DNA of 5,517 nucleotides from an uncultured Collinsella sp. (GCA_902475825.1 CABSBA010000114.1:1-5517), one strand, 5' to 3'. Shown: positions 1-5,014, numbered from the stretch's first letter. Numbers and translations are program-made. The notes: generated from the letters alone by a model not told the origin.

Positions 1-669
1 ATCGAACTCGCGCTCGCAAAACGCGTCATATGCCTCGTCACAATTATCGCTGATAGCGCGCAGCACCAGGCAATCGACACCATTCTTGGCCGCGATGTGC
101 GCAATTGCCGCGCCCTCCATCTCGACGCAATCGGCATGCGTGGCCTCAATCGCAGCGTTACGCATGGCGTCACCCGTAACAAAGCGGTCACCCGTGGCGA
201 TAGTGCCACACAGGAACTGCTTGGGGTCCTTCTCCGCAGCCGCTACATCCAGCGATGCGTCCACAAACCCGTGCTCGGCAAGCACGACGGCGGCAACATC
301 AGCCAACGCCGGCGTCGAGACAAACTCCTCGAGCCCCGGCGCGGACTCGGCGATGAGTGCCGTGTCGGTATCGAGATAGCGCAGGCACTTGCCTATAACC
401 ACGTCGTTAATATGGAGCTTAGGGTTTAGGCCACCCGCAATGCCCGAAAACACAACGGCCTGCGGGGCATATTTGCTGATGAGATGCTGCGTTGCGCCAG
501 CGGCGTTCACGGTACCCATGCCAGCGATCGTGGCGACCACCGTCAGACCGTCGAGCTCGCCGCTCACAACGGTCAAGCCCGCCTCTTGCGCCTCATGCGC
601 GCCACTCAGCTCTTCCTTAATCTGCGCAACCTCTTTTTCGAGTGCGCCTATGATCGCGATGGTTGCCAT
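1..669 (-). CDS. mtnN: MTA/SAH nucleosidase (3' end cut by window edge)
   Basis: 5'-methylthioadenosine/S-adenosylhomocysteine nucleosidase hydrolyses the N-glycosidic bond of MTA, SAH and 5'-deoxyadenosine, releasing adenine. It is cytosolic and belongs to the SAM salvage pathway. My translation gives 223 residues with no stop before the window edge, so roughly 10-20 C-terminal residues are missing compared with the usual ~230. Family motifs seen: N-terminal IIGALEKEV (E13 aligns with catalytic Glu12 of the E. coli enzyme), FSGIAGGL near 74-81, GDRFV near 160-164, CVEMEGAAIAH at 181-191 (E185 aligns with Glu174), and RAISDN at 204-209 (D208 aligns with Asp197). The ATG at 669 is preceded by a G-rich Shine-Dalgarno-like stretch (GGGGG, 675-679). 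It lies 125 bases downstream of pflA on the same strand, whose radical-SAM product 5'-deoxyadenosine is a known substrate of this family. Identification is secure; co-transcription with pflA is inferred. Confidence 0.93.
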   Translation of the reverse strand, partial: MATIAIIGALEKEVAQIKEELSGAHEAQEAGLTVVSGELDGLTVVATIAGMGTVNAAGATQHLISKYAPQAVVFSGIAGGLNPKLHINDVVIGKCLRYLDTDTALIAESAPGLEEFVSTPALADVAAVVLAEHGFVDASLDVAAAEKDPKQFLCGTIATGDRFVTGDAMRNAAIEATHADCVEMEGAAIAHIAAKNGVDCLVLRAISDNCDEAYDAFCEREFD

Positions 670-794
670 GCCATCCCCCAAATCCGTGCAAGTTGCTTAT
701 CCACGGTATGGTACCAGCATTTTGACTCAACCGCGCGATACGAAGCCGCTAGACCAGCGCGGCGCGGGTATCATAAAGGGGCAAAAATGACTTG

Positions 795-1613
795 CTAGCC
801 GATGGCGTTTTTGAGCTCCGCACGGCGCTTTTTCATGCCGGTCATAACGGCATTGCGCAGCTCGGGCATGCGCGCGGTATCCATCTGGGGCACGCCCTCA
901 AGCTTATAGGGAATGCCCAGTTGCTCGTACTTGACGACACCCATCGTGTGATACGGCAGCATCTCCAGGCCAACCACGTTGTGCCATGGAGCGATCAGAC
1001 GACCGAGTGCCTCACACTCCTCCACCGTGTCGGTAATGCCCGGCACCACCACGTGACGGATAACGACCTTGATTCTGCGACGCGCCAGCTCATCGCCAAA
1101 CGCCAGAATACGTGCAGGATCGCAACCGGTCAGTTTTTTATGCTCAACCGGATCGGCATGCTTAATGTCGAGCAGCACCATGTCGGTCTCGTTGAGAACA
1201 GCATCGAACTTCTCGGGATGGTTGGGGTCAAACGCATATCCGCAGCTATCGAGGCAGGTATGCACGCGGCCATCGGGATTGTTGTGCATTGTACGGAACA
1301 GATCGGCCAAAAACTCGGGCTGCAGAAGCGGCTCGCCACCCGAAACCGTAATGCCGCCGCTGCGGTAAAACTCATGGTTGCTCTGGAACTCATCCATCAG
1401 GTGCTCGACGGTCACCATCGTACCGCCGTTAACCGACCAGGTATCGGGATTGTGGCAATACGCGCAGCGCATGGGACAGCCTTGGACAAACACCACAAAG
1501 CGGATGCCGGGACCGTCGACCGTACCCATCGTCTCAATCGAATGTACGCGGCCCAGGGCAAACGCAGAGTCCTCGGGACGAGCGTCCACACCCTCAAGCG
1601 TCATCTCAGCCAT
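795..1613 (-). CDS. pflA: Pyruvate formate-lyase activating enzyme (radical SAM)
   Basis: This radical-SAM enzyme abstracts hydrogen from the conserved glycine of PFL. It uses a [4Fe-4S] cluster to cleave SAM into methionine and a 5'-deoxyadenosyl radical, and acts in the cytosol under anaerobic conditions. The 272-residue protein shows TVDGPGIRF at 31-39, the cluster motif C46-x3-C50-x2-C53 (GCPMRCAYCHNPDTW), the SGGEP SAM-binding motif at 91-95, the DIKH segment at 149-152 and the LPYH motif at 219-222. All are in the order seen in E. coli PflA, which is 246 residues. The extra length is mainly an N-terminal extension of about 20 residues. The ATG at 1613 gives the longest reading; a second in-frame ATG at codon 4 is possible. 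Purine-rich AGAGAGGCAAGG lies just upstream as a weak ribosome binding site. The stop is TAG at 797-795. The split PFL substrate genes lie upstream on the same strand beyond degV and the insertion sequence. Confidence 0.95.
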   Translation of the reverse strand: MAEMTLEGVDARPEDSAFALGRVHSIETMGTVDGPGIRFVVFVQGCPMRCAYCHNPDTWSVNGGTMVTVEHLMDEFQSNHEFYRSGGITVSGGEPLLQPEFLADLFRTMHNNPDGRVHTCLDSCGYAFDPNHPEKFDAVLNETDMVLLDIKHADPVEHKKLTGCDPARILAFGDELARRRIKVVIRHVVVPGITDTVEECEALGRLIAPWHNVVGLEMLPYHTMGVVKYEQLGIPYKLEGVPQMDTARMPELRNAVMTGMKKRRAELKNAIG

Positions 1614-1633
1614 TCCCGCAACCTTGCCTCTCT

Positions 1634-1647
1634 TTGATTTTTGCCAA
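1634..1647. promoter_or_regulatory. Candidate FNR/CRP-type box upstream of pflA
   Basis: The plus strand reads TTGATTTTTGCCAA. This matches the FNR consensus TTGAT-N4-ATCAA at 8 of 10 specified positions, with one perfect half-site and one half-site carrying two mismatches. It ends 20 bases upstream of the pflA start. Anaerobic control of a PFL activase by an FNR-like regulator would make biological sense, but an AT-rich spacer can yield such a match by chance. No paired promoter is clearly visible, so this is only a candidate. Confidence 0.22.
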
Positions 1648-1660
1648 TTAAAACGCCAGA

Positions 1661-1709
1661 GCCATTCTAGCCCATACGCTTGCGTTTAAACGTCTCGGGC
1701 CAGAATGGC
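1661..1709 (-). terminator. Long stem-loop in the degV-pflA gap, possible terminator or attenuator
   Basis: Left arm 1661-1673 (GCCATTCTAGCCC) pairs with right arm 1697-1709 (GGGCCAGAATGGC) at 12 of 13 positions, with one A/C mismatch. The 23-base loop contains the 10-bp palindrome CGTTTAAACG at 1683-1692. Read on the minus strand, the stem is followed after seven bases by GTTTTAATT, a weak U tract. It could end the degV transcript or act as a leader structure for pflA, whose start is 48 bases further on. The structure is clear; its role is inferred. Confidence 0.45.
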
Positions 1710-1760
1710 ATGCTTCAATCTGCCTCCTACCGCCATGGCAGGGACTTATATCGATCATAT

Positions 1761-1805
1761 GGCTGCTGAACACTCGCGAAAGCGAGAAAATGTTCGTCTG
1801 CAGCC
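1761..1805 (-). terminator. Nested stem-loop directly after degV, possible 3' end structure
   Basis: Three arms nest in order: GGCTGC (1761-1766) with GCAGCC (1800-1805), GAACA (1768-1772) with TGTTC (1791-1795), and CTCGC (1773-1777) with GCGAG (1782-1786), closed by a GAAA loop. Small bulges separate them (1787-1790 and 1796-1799). It begins one base after the degV stop codon on the minus strand. No U tract follows, so it may be a transcript-stabilising or processing hairpin rather than a classic Rho-independent terminator. Confidence 0.45.
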
Positions 1806-1806
1806 T

Positions 1807-2661
1807 TTACGCCTTGAGCGTGAGCACCGCACCGAAGGCGGTCGGGCCACAATGGCTCGAGATGACGCCGCCGACCTGAGTCCAGGTAACATCCTCAAAG
1901 CCCAGGTCGTGCGCATAGACTTCCATGTCGTCGCGAAGCTCCTCGGAAAGACCTACCGAATACGCCAAGCCAATGTGCGAGTAGTCAATCTCGCCCTTCG
2001 CAACCATGTGGTCAATAAAGGCCCGGGCGCATTTGAGCATAGAGCCGCGGAACTTCTTAGTCGCCACGAACTTACCGCCCGTTACCTCAATGCAGGGCTT
2101 AATCTTGAGTAGGTGGGCGCCAAGGAATGCCACGTTGGACAGACGACCGCCTGCCTTGAGGAAGGCTAGGTCGGTAGGAACAAAGCCCAGCAGCACACGG
2201 TCCATGACGGAATTCGTAAAAGCAAAGATCTCGTCGACGGTGGCATCGGGGTGAGCCTCAATGTATTTGGCGGTCTCGACGACAACGAGCGACTGGCCCA
2301 CCGAGACAAAACGCGTGTCCATGGAGAACACGTAGTCGCGCCCCTGGGCCGCAATCTTCGATGACTGATGCGAACAGGTCGTGGCCTCGGAATATGCAAG
2401 ATGCAAAATGGTCGCGTCGGGCTGCTCGGCGTGAATGCGGTCGTACACGTGAGCAAAATCCGCAGGCGCGCAGCCACTGGTCTTGGGCATCACGCCAAAC
2501 TCGTTGCAGCGCGAATAAATCTCGAGCGGATCGATCGAGCCGTCCTCGACGGTCTCGTCACCAATCGTGACATGCATAGGCACGCGCACGATACCATAGC
2601 GTTCGCAGAGCTCCGGCGTCACATCCGAACCGGATTCAACCACGATTACGTATTTGCCCAT
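1807..2661 (-). CDS. DegV family protein (fatty-acid-binding fold)
   Basis: DegV proteins bind a long-chain fatty acid in a two-domain fold. In Firmicutes the FakB members present fatty acids to the kinase FakA for phospholipid synthesis. The substrate and partner here are not shown by the sequence. Numbered from an in-frame GTG at 2670, the product is 287 residues; from the ATG at 2661 it is 284. I prefer the ATG because MGKYVIVVESGSDV starts the family's first beta strand. Neither start has a strong ribosome binding site. Motifs seen (GTG numbering): IVVESGSDVT at 9-18, MPKTSGCAPADF at 61-72, FLKAGGRLSNVAFLGAHLLK at 170-189 followed by IKPCIEV, and the C-terminal SSHCGPTAFG at 271-280. These match the DegV family in order and total length. 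The usual serine-rich middle motif is diverged (AYSEATTCSHQSSK). It lies between the split PFL genes and pflA on the same strand, with no evident metabolic link to PFL. Confidence 0.9.
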   Translation of the reverse strand: MGKYVIVVESGSDVTPELCERYGIVRVPMHVTIGDETVEDGSIDPLEIYSRCNEFGVMPKTSGCAPADFAHVYDRIHAEQPDATILHLAYSEATTCSHQSSKIAAQGRDYVFSMDTRFVSVGQSLVVVETAKYIEAHPDATVDEIFAFTNSVMDRVLLGFVPTDLAFLKAGGRLSNVAFLGAHLLKIKPCIEVTGGKFVATKKFRGSMLKCARAFIDHMVAKGEIDYSHIGLAYSVGLSEELRDDMEVYAHDLGFEDVTWTQVGGVISSHCGPTAFGAVLTLKA

Positions 2662-2747
2662 TCTTATCACGACCCATCTCGACGTTGGCTCTTTAATATG
2701 TGACGCACGTCCGCCGTCCTGCTACAGAACTGCCCTCAAGCGCCAAA

Positions 2748-2786
2748 GAGACGCCGCCCTTTGCACAAAACAAAGGACAGCGTCTC
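2748..2786 (-). terminator. Probable terminator of the upstream PFL transcript
   Basis: Seven pairs, GAGACGC (2748-2754) with GCGTCTC (2780-2786), then a small internal loop, then CCTTTG (2758-2763) with CAAAGG (2771-2776), closed by a seven-base loop. On the minus strand the stem is followed by TTTGG, a short U stretch. It lies about 80 bases before degV and downstream of the PFL genes, so before the insertion it probably ended the pflB/radical-domain transcript. The weak U tract leaves the mechanism uncertain. Confidence 0.5.
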
Positions 2787-2850
2787 CCTGGAAAACTCCG
2801 TGCTTATCTAGGATTCTACACGGTTTATTGAGGAGTGTTACTTATTCCGC

Positions 2851-2880
2851 AAACGGTAGCTATACGCGATAAACGGTAGC
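2851..2880. repeat. Pair of 10-bp direct repeats, 20-bp period
   Basis: AAACGGTAGC occurs exactly at 2851-2860 and 2871-2880, on the same face of the helix two turns apart. It lies about 190 bases upstream of degV and downstream of the PFL genes. It could be a tandem protein-binding site or a small duplication. No regulator family is recognised. Confidence 0.4.
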
Positions 2881-2921
2881 AAACAAGTATCCAGAACGCT
2901 CAACCCATCAGGAGAGTTCCG

Positions 2922-2930
2922 TCTAAAGGG
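2922..2930 (+). repeat. Left half of an inverted repeat now split by the insertion sequence
   Basis: TCTAAAGGG here is the exact reverse complement of CCCTTTAGA at 4675-4683, on the other side of the element. If the element is removed and one copy of GATCCT kept, the two halves lie 30 bases apart. They would form a stem-loop at the 3' end of the PFL transcript. Confidence 0.5.
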
Positions 2931-2941
2931 TGACTACACAA

Positions 2942-2947
2942 GATCCT
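2942..2947 (+). repeat. Left direct repeat GATCCT flanking the element
   Basis: GATCCT also occurs at 4656-4661, just outside the other terminal inverted repeat. The two copies are not symmetric: one base (A2948) separates this copy from the left inverted repeat, whereas the right copy abuts its repeat. It may be a target duplication, or a recombination site with a core such as CT, as in IS110-family insertions. Confidence 0.6.
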
Positions 2948-2948
2948 A

Positions 2949-2978
2949 GCCGGGGCTGTTTGGGCTACCTCCCAAAAC
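2949..2978 (+). repeat. Left 30-bp inverted repeat of the IS110-family element
   Basis: It begins GCCGGGGCTGTTTGGG and ends CTCCCAAAAC, matching the reverse complement of 4626-4655 at all 30 positions. Inside it, TTTGGG (2959-2964) and CCCAAA (2971-2976) can fold as a small hairpin around CTACCT. Long perfect repeats are unusual in the IS110 group proper and recall the subterminal repeats of the IS1111 group. Confidence 0.92.
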
Positions 2979-3001
2979 ATTCCGCACTGATATCTTCTGT
3001 A

Positions 3002-3031
3002 TTGAAGACGTCGATGATGCACCCGTATACC
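3002..3031 (+). promoter_or_regulatory. Weak candidate sigma-70-type promoter in the left end
   Basis: TTGAAG (3002-3007) and TATACC (3026-3031) are separated by 18 bases, each matching the -35 or -10 consensus at four of six positions. It could drive the recombinase or a leader RNA. It overlaps the predicted 3007-3040 stem, and matches of this quality occur by chance. Confidence 0.2.
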
Positions 3032-3256
3032 ATTGACGTCGACACCATCAGATGCGGACCGCGCGGTGACCCCACATTCCGCTGGCGCCCATGGGGCTGC
3101 CCTCGTTTCCTGACATGTCCCGCGCGGGCCGCGGCGAGCCGAGACCGCCGCATGACCTAATAGGAGCATGGAGCGATACCGCGGACCCGAACAACCGCAT
3201 TCTATCGCGCCCCGTCAGTGTGCCGTCTGCCCGGTCCAGGCGAGCACGGAAAGAAC

Positions 3257-3260
3257 GGAG
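3257..3260 (+). promoter_or_regulatory. Ribosome binding site deciding the recombinase start
   Basis: GGAG lies six bases before the ATG at 3267. The upstream in-frame ATG at 3168 has AGGAG only one base away, too close to work well. The residues encoded between the two starts also do not resemble the family. Confidence 0.6.
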
Positions 3261-3266
3261 CGAGAC

Positions 3267-4556
3267 ATGAGAACCGAATCGACACCCGGCGCCCGCGGGC
3301 CGGTCTTCTGCGGGGTCGACACCCACGCCGACTCGCACTGGCTGTGCGTCCTCGACTGGAGGGGCCGCAAGGTCCTGTCCCGCCAGTTCCCCGCCGACGC
3401 GGCGGGATACGAGGCGCTCGCCGGGGCGATCGCGGCGGCCGGGGAGCCGGCCTGCGTCGCGATGGAGGGGACGTCGTCCTACGGGGCGGGCCTCACCAGG
3501 CACCTCGCGTCGCTGGGGATGCCCGTGCGCGAGGCGCTCTCCCCGGCGAGGATGCAGAGGAGGCGCCCGGGGCAGGGGAAGTGCGACGAGTCGGACGCGG
3601 AGAGGGCGGCCCGCGCGGCGATGTCCGGCTCAAAGCTCGGGACCCCCAAGAGCCAGGACGGGTGGGTCGACGGGGTGCGCTGCATGCTCGCGGCGCGCTC
3701 CGGGGCGGTGAAGGCGCGGACCTCGGCGATCAACACCGCGAGGTCGCTGCTCACCACCGCCCCGGAGGGGCTCAGGTCGAGGTTCCGCGGGATGGCGGGG
3801 CCGAGGCTGATGGAGGAGCTCCCCTCCGTGCGCGCCGAGGGCGCGCTGGGCGCCGCGCTCGGCGCGCTGGCGGACCTGTGGGCGGCGGCGCGCGACGCGG
3901 CGCTCGACATGGAGCGCGCGATCGAGGCGTCCCTGGAGGAGAACTGCCCCGCGCTGCTGGCGATGTACGGGTGCGGGCCCGTGAGCGCGGCCAAGCTCGC
4001 GGTCGCGGCCGGGGACAACCCGGGCAGGCTGCGCTCCGAGGCGTCGTTCGCGGCGATATGCGGGGCCTGCCCAATCCCCGCCTCGAGCGGCAAGACCGTG
4101 AGGCACAGGCTCAACAGGGGCGGCGACCGGCAGGCGAACAGCGCTCTGCACGAGATCGCGAGGCAGAGGGTCATGCGCGACCCCGAGACCGCCGAGTACG
4201 CCGAGAGGGCCAGGGCGCGGGGGAAGAGCGACAGGGAGGTCATGAGGTGCCTCAAGCGCTACGTGGCCAGGGAGGCGTACCGGGCGCTGATGCGCCCGCA
4301 CGAGGTCAGGAGGCCCGAGGACGCCTCGGGGCTCGTGGCGGCCAGGCGCGCGGCGAGGGTCAGCCAGGTGAGGGCGGCGTCCATATTGGGAACCAGCGAG
4401 AAGTACATCTCGATGCTGGAGAGGGGCCAAAGGGAGCTCGGGCCCATAAGGAGGGCCTACGAGGCATGGGTCGAGGCCGGACTTCCGCTCGATTGGGACA
4501 GGCAGGCCTTCGAGGCCGAGCGCAAGATGGATTCTAAAAAACACCTTGCCAAATAG
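3267..4556 (+). CDS. IS110-family DEDD transposase/recombinase with C-terminal XRE-like HTH
   Basis: IS110 recombinases excise and integrate their element as a circle. They combine a RuvC-like DEDD domain with a C-terminal Transposase_20 domain carrying a catalytic serine, guided by a bridge RNA. From the ATG at 3267 the product is 429 residues. Candidate catalytic residues are visible: D18 in FCGVDTHADSHW, E67 in AMEGTS, and D107/D110 in GKCDESDAERA. The second domain has the helix-hairpin-helix-like LLAMYGCGPVSAAKL at 230-244 and CPIPASSGKTVRHRLNRGG at 268-286, with Ser273/274 as the likely nucleophile. Residues about 357-390 (VSQVRAASILGTSEKYISML followed by ERGQREL) look like an XRE/Cro helix-turn-helix, not a standard part of this family as I know it. 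An upstream in-frame ATG at 3168 would add 33 unrelated residues and is disfavoured. The gene is strongly GC-rich with frequent AGG arginine codons. It appears intact. Confidence 0.92.
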   Translation: MRTESTPGARGPVFCGVDTHADSHWLCVLDWRGRKVLSRQFPADAAGYEALAGAIAAAGEPACVAMEGTSSYGAGLTRHLASLGMPVREALSPARMQRRRPGQGKCDESDAERAARAAMSGSKLGTPKSQDGWVDGVRCMLAARSGAVKARTSAINTARSLLTTAPEGLRSRFRGMAGPRLMEELPSVRAEGALGAALGALADLWAAARDAALDMERAIEASLEENCPALLAMYGCGPVSAAKLAVAAGDNPGRLRSEASFAAICGACPIPASSGKTVRHRLNRGGDRQANSALHEIARQRVMRDPETAEYAERARARGKSDREVMRCLKRYVAREAYRALMRPHEVRRPEDASGLVAARRAARVSQVRAASILGTSEKYISMLERGQRELGPIRRAYEAWVEAGLPLDWDRQAFEAERKMDSKKHLAK

Positions 4557-4564
4557 GAGCGTCA

Positions 4565-4619
4565 GGACGCAAGAAGCCCTCGCCGCACGAAGTGCGCAGC
4601 GAGGGCTTCTTGCATGTCC
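4565..4619 (+). terminator. Strong terminator-type hairpin at the right end of the element
   Basis: A 15-pair perfect stem (4569-4583 with 4599-4613) is extended outward by GGAC/GTCC (4565-4568 with 4616-4619, two-base bulge) and inward by CGCAC/GTGCG (4584-4588 with 4592-4596, GAA loop). The paired AAGAAGCCC and GGGCTTCTT edges suit a terminator working in both directions. It begins nine bases after the recombinase stop. It would end recombinase transcription and could also stop PFL transcripts entering from the right. Confidence 0.7.
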
Positions 4620-4625
4620 GAGGAC

Positions 4626-4655
4626 GTTTTGGGAGGTAGCCCAAACAGCCCCGGC
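4626..4655 (+). repeat. Right 30-bp inverted repeat of the IS110-family element
   Basis: It begins GTTTTGGGAGG and ends CAGCCCCGGC, the exact reverse complement of 2949-2978. TTTGGG (4628-4633) and CCCAAA (4640-4645) form the matching small hairpin. It lies six bases beyond the terminator stem. Confidence 0.92.
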
Positions 4656-4661
4656 GATCCT
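4656..4661 (+). repeat. Right direct repeat GATCCT flanking the element
   Basis: This is the second copy of the GATCCT seen at 2942-2947, directly abutting the right inverted repeat. Joining the flanks with one copy restores AGATCCTGCAGGAG, which contains the 10-bp palindrome TCCTGCAGGA, as the probable target. Confidence 0.6.
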
Positions 4662-4674
4662 GCAGGAGTTAAAT

Positions 4675-4683
4675 CCCTTTAGA
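4675..4683 (+). repeat. Right half of an inverted repeat now split by the insertion sequence
   Basis: CCCTTTAGA is the exact reverse complement of 2922-2930. It overlaps the stop codon of the radical-domain gene (4681-4679), so the original stem-loop would have begun at the very end of that coding region. Confidence 0.5.
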
Positions 4684-4930
4684 ACTTGTCGTGGAAGGTA
4701 CGCGCAATGACCTCGTCCTGCTGCTCCTTGGTGAGCGTGTGGAAGTTCACGGCGTAGCCGGAAACGCGGATGGTCAGCTGCGGGTACTTCTCGGGGTGAG
4801 CCTGAGCGTCAAGCAGCGTCTCACGGTTGAAGACGTTGATGTTCAGGTGGTGGCCACCCTTCTCGGCGTAAGCGTCGAGCATGTGGACCAGGTTATCGGC
4901 CTGAGTCTCGGAAACTTCAGAAACCTTCAT
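4679..4930 (-). CDS. Stand-alone glycyl-radical domain of split pyruvate formate-lyase (GrcA-like)
   Basis: The protein is the C-terminal radical-bearing domain of PFL encoded as its own 83-residue polypeptide. It contains [18 protein letters not shown] at 25-42, [19 protein letters not shown] at 45-63 and the terminal [14 protein letters not shown], closely matching the end of E. coli PflB. Gly58 in RVSGYAV corresponds to the radical glycine Gly734 of that enzyme. PflA in this window is the likely activator. The gene has its own ATG (4930) and a strong AAGGAGA ribosome binding site (4943-4937). It is in a different frame from the core gene and follows its stop by 85 bases. E. coli GrcA (YfiD), a spare radical domain that rescues damaged PFL, is longer at 127 residues and accompanies a full-length PflB. 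Here the neighbouring core lacks this domain, so the small protein is probably an essential subunit rather than a spare. Confidence 0.92.
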   Translation of the reverse strand: MKVSEVSETQADNLVHMLDAYAEKGGHHLNINVFNRETLLDAQAHPEKYPQLTIRVSGYAVNFHTLTKEQQDEVIARTFHDKF

Positions 4931-4936
4931 AATGTG

Positions 4937-4943
4937 TCTCCTT
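4937..4943 (-). promoter_or_regulatory. Strong ribosome binding site of the radical-domain gene
   Basis: The minus strand reads AAGGAGA, six bases before the ATG at 4930. This near-consensus site shows the small domain is initiated independently and is not the remnant of a frameshifted pflB. Confidence 0.8.
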
Positions 4944-4953
4944 CGATTGATAG

Positions 4954-4973
4954 GCGCCGGCCGAAACCGGCGC
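4954..4973 (-). other. GC-rich hairpin between the split PFL genes
   Basis: GCGCCGG (4954-4960) pairs perfectly with CCGGCGC (4967-4973) around a six-base loop. It lies 10 bases upstream of the radical-domain ribosome binding site. No U tract follows, so it is more likely to affect RNA stability or translation than to terminate. Confidence 0.55.
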
Positions 4974-4989
4974 GCTAATCAGTAATCGT

Positions 4990-5014
4990 TATTGTTAGTA
5001 TAGCACTAACAATA
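4990..5014 (-). other. AT-rich hairpin just after the pflB core stop
   Basis: TATTGTTAGT (4990-4999) pairs perfectly with ACTAACAATA (5005-5014) around a five-base loop. It starts one base after the pflB core stop codon on the minus strand. It could be a 3' protective or processing structure separating the two reading frames. Confidence 0.55.

Larger units (their letters stand above)
2979..3266 (+). ncRNA. Candidate bridge RNA region in the left end of the element
   Basis: This 288-base stretch between the left inverted repeat and the recombinase start has no convincing protein. It contains a series of possible stem-loops: TCTTC/GAAGA (2993-2997 with 3004-3008); a ten-pair stem GACGTCGATG/CATTGACGTC (3007-3016 with 3031-3040) with a 14-base loop; a bulged hairpin (3084-3101) built on GGCGCCC/GGGCTGCC; and GCGGCG/CGCCGC (3131-3136 with 3146-3151). 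The first two overlap at 3007-3008. In IS110-group elements the non-coding end upstream of the recombinase encodes a bridge RNA of roughly this size that pairs with target and donor DNA. I could not identify guide segments matching the insertion site, so the position is known from family logic and the exact RNA limits are not. Confidence 0.4.
2949..4655 (+). mobile_element. IS110-family insertion sequence, about 1.7 kb
   Basis: The element is bounded by perfect 30-bp inverted repeats (2949-2978 and 4626-4655) and a direct GATCCT just outside each. It contains a long left non-coding end (to 3266), a DEDD recombinase gene on the plus strand (3267-4556) and a short right end with a strong terminator hairpin. 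The true tips may extend a few bases beyond the repeats, since IS1111-type members of this family have subterminal repeats. Its gene is visibly more GC-rich than the flanks and uses AGG for arginine often, which suggests recent arrival. All features appear intact, so it is probably active or recently so. It sits in the 3' untranslated region of the PFL genes, oriented against them, and disrupts no coding sequence. Confidence 0.88.

Noticed and set aside
792..1637. 281-codon plus-strand open frame opposite pflA
   Set aside because: The minus strand encodes a complete radical-SAM enzyme with its CxxxCxxC motif. The plus frame shows no family resemblance.
2979..3160. Short open frames in the left end of the element (for example 2930-3160 plus and 2900-3169 minus)
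   Set aside because: They cross the inverted repeat or element boundary and have no ribosome binding site or family resemblance. The region looks like structured non-coding sequence.
3168..3266. Upstream ATG start for the recombinase, adding 33 residues
   Set aside because: Its AGGAG is only one base from the ATG. The added residues do not resemble the family, and the start would cut into the region expected to encode the bridge RNA.
3218..4537. 439-codon open frame on the plus strand in another frame of the recombinase gene
   Set aside because: It is a glycine/arginine-rich shadow frame caused by high GC. It has no recognisable domain.
3630..4544. Long open frame of 304 codons on the minus strand inside the recombinase gene
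   Set aside because: It has low-complexity arginine/proline/alanine-rich composition, as expected from the antisense of a very GC-rich gene. No family motif is seen, and the plus-strand IS110 domains are unambiguous.
2949..4655. The 30-bp repeats as one pre-existing palindrome into which a smaller element inserted
   Set aside because: The empty site would then be a nearly 60-bp perfect palindrome with no loop, which is unlikely to persist. The GATCCT direct repeats outside also place the repeats within the element.
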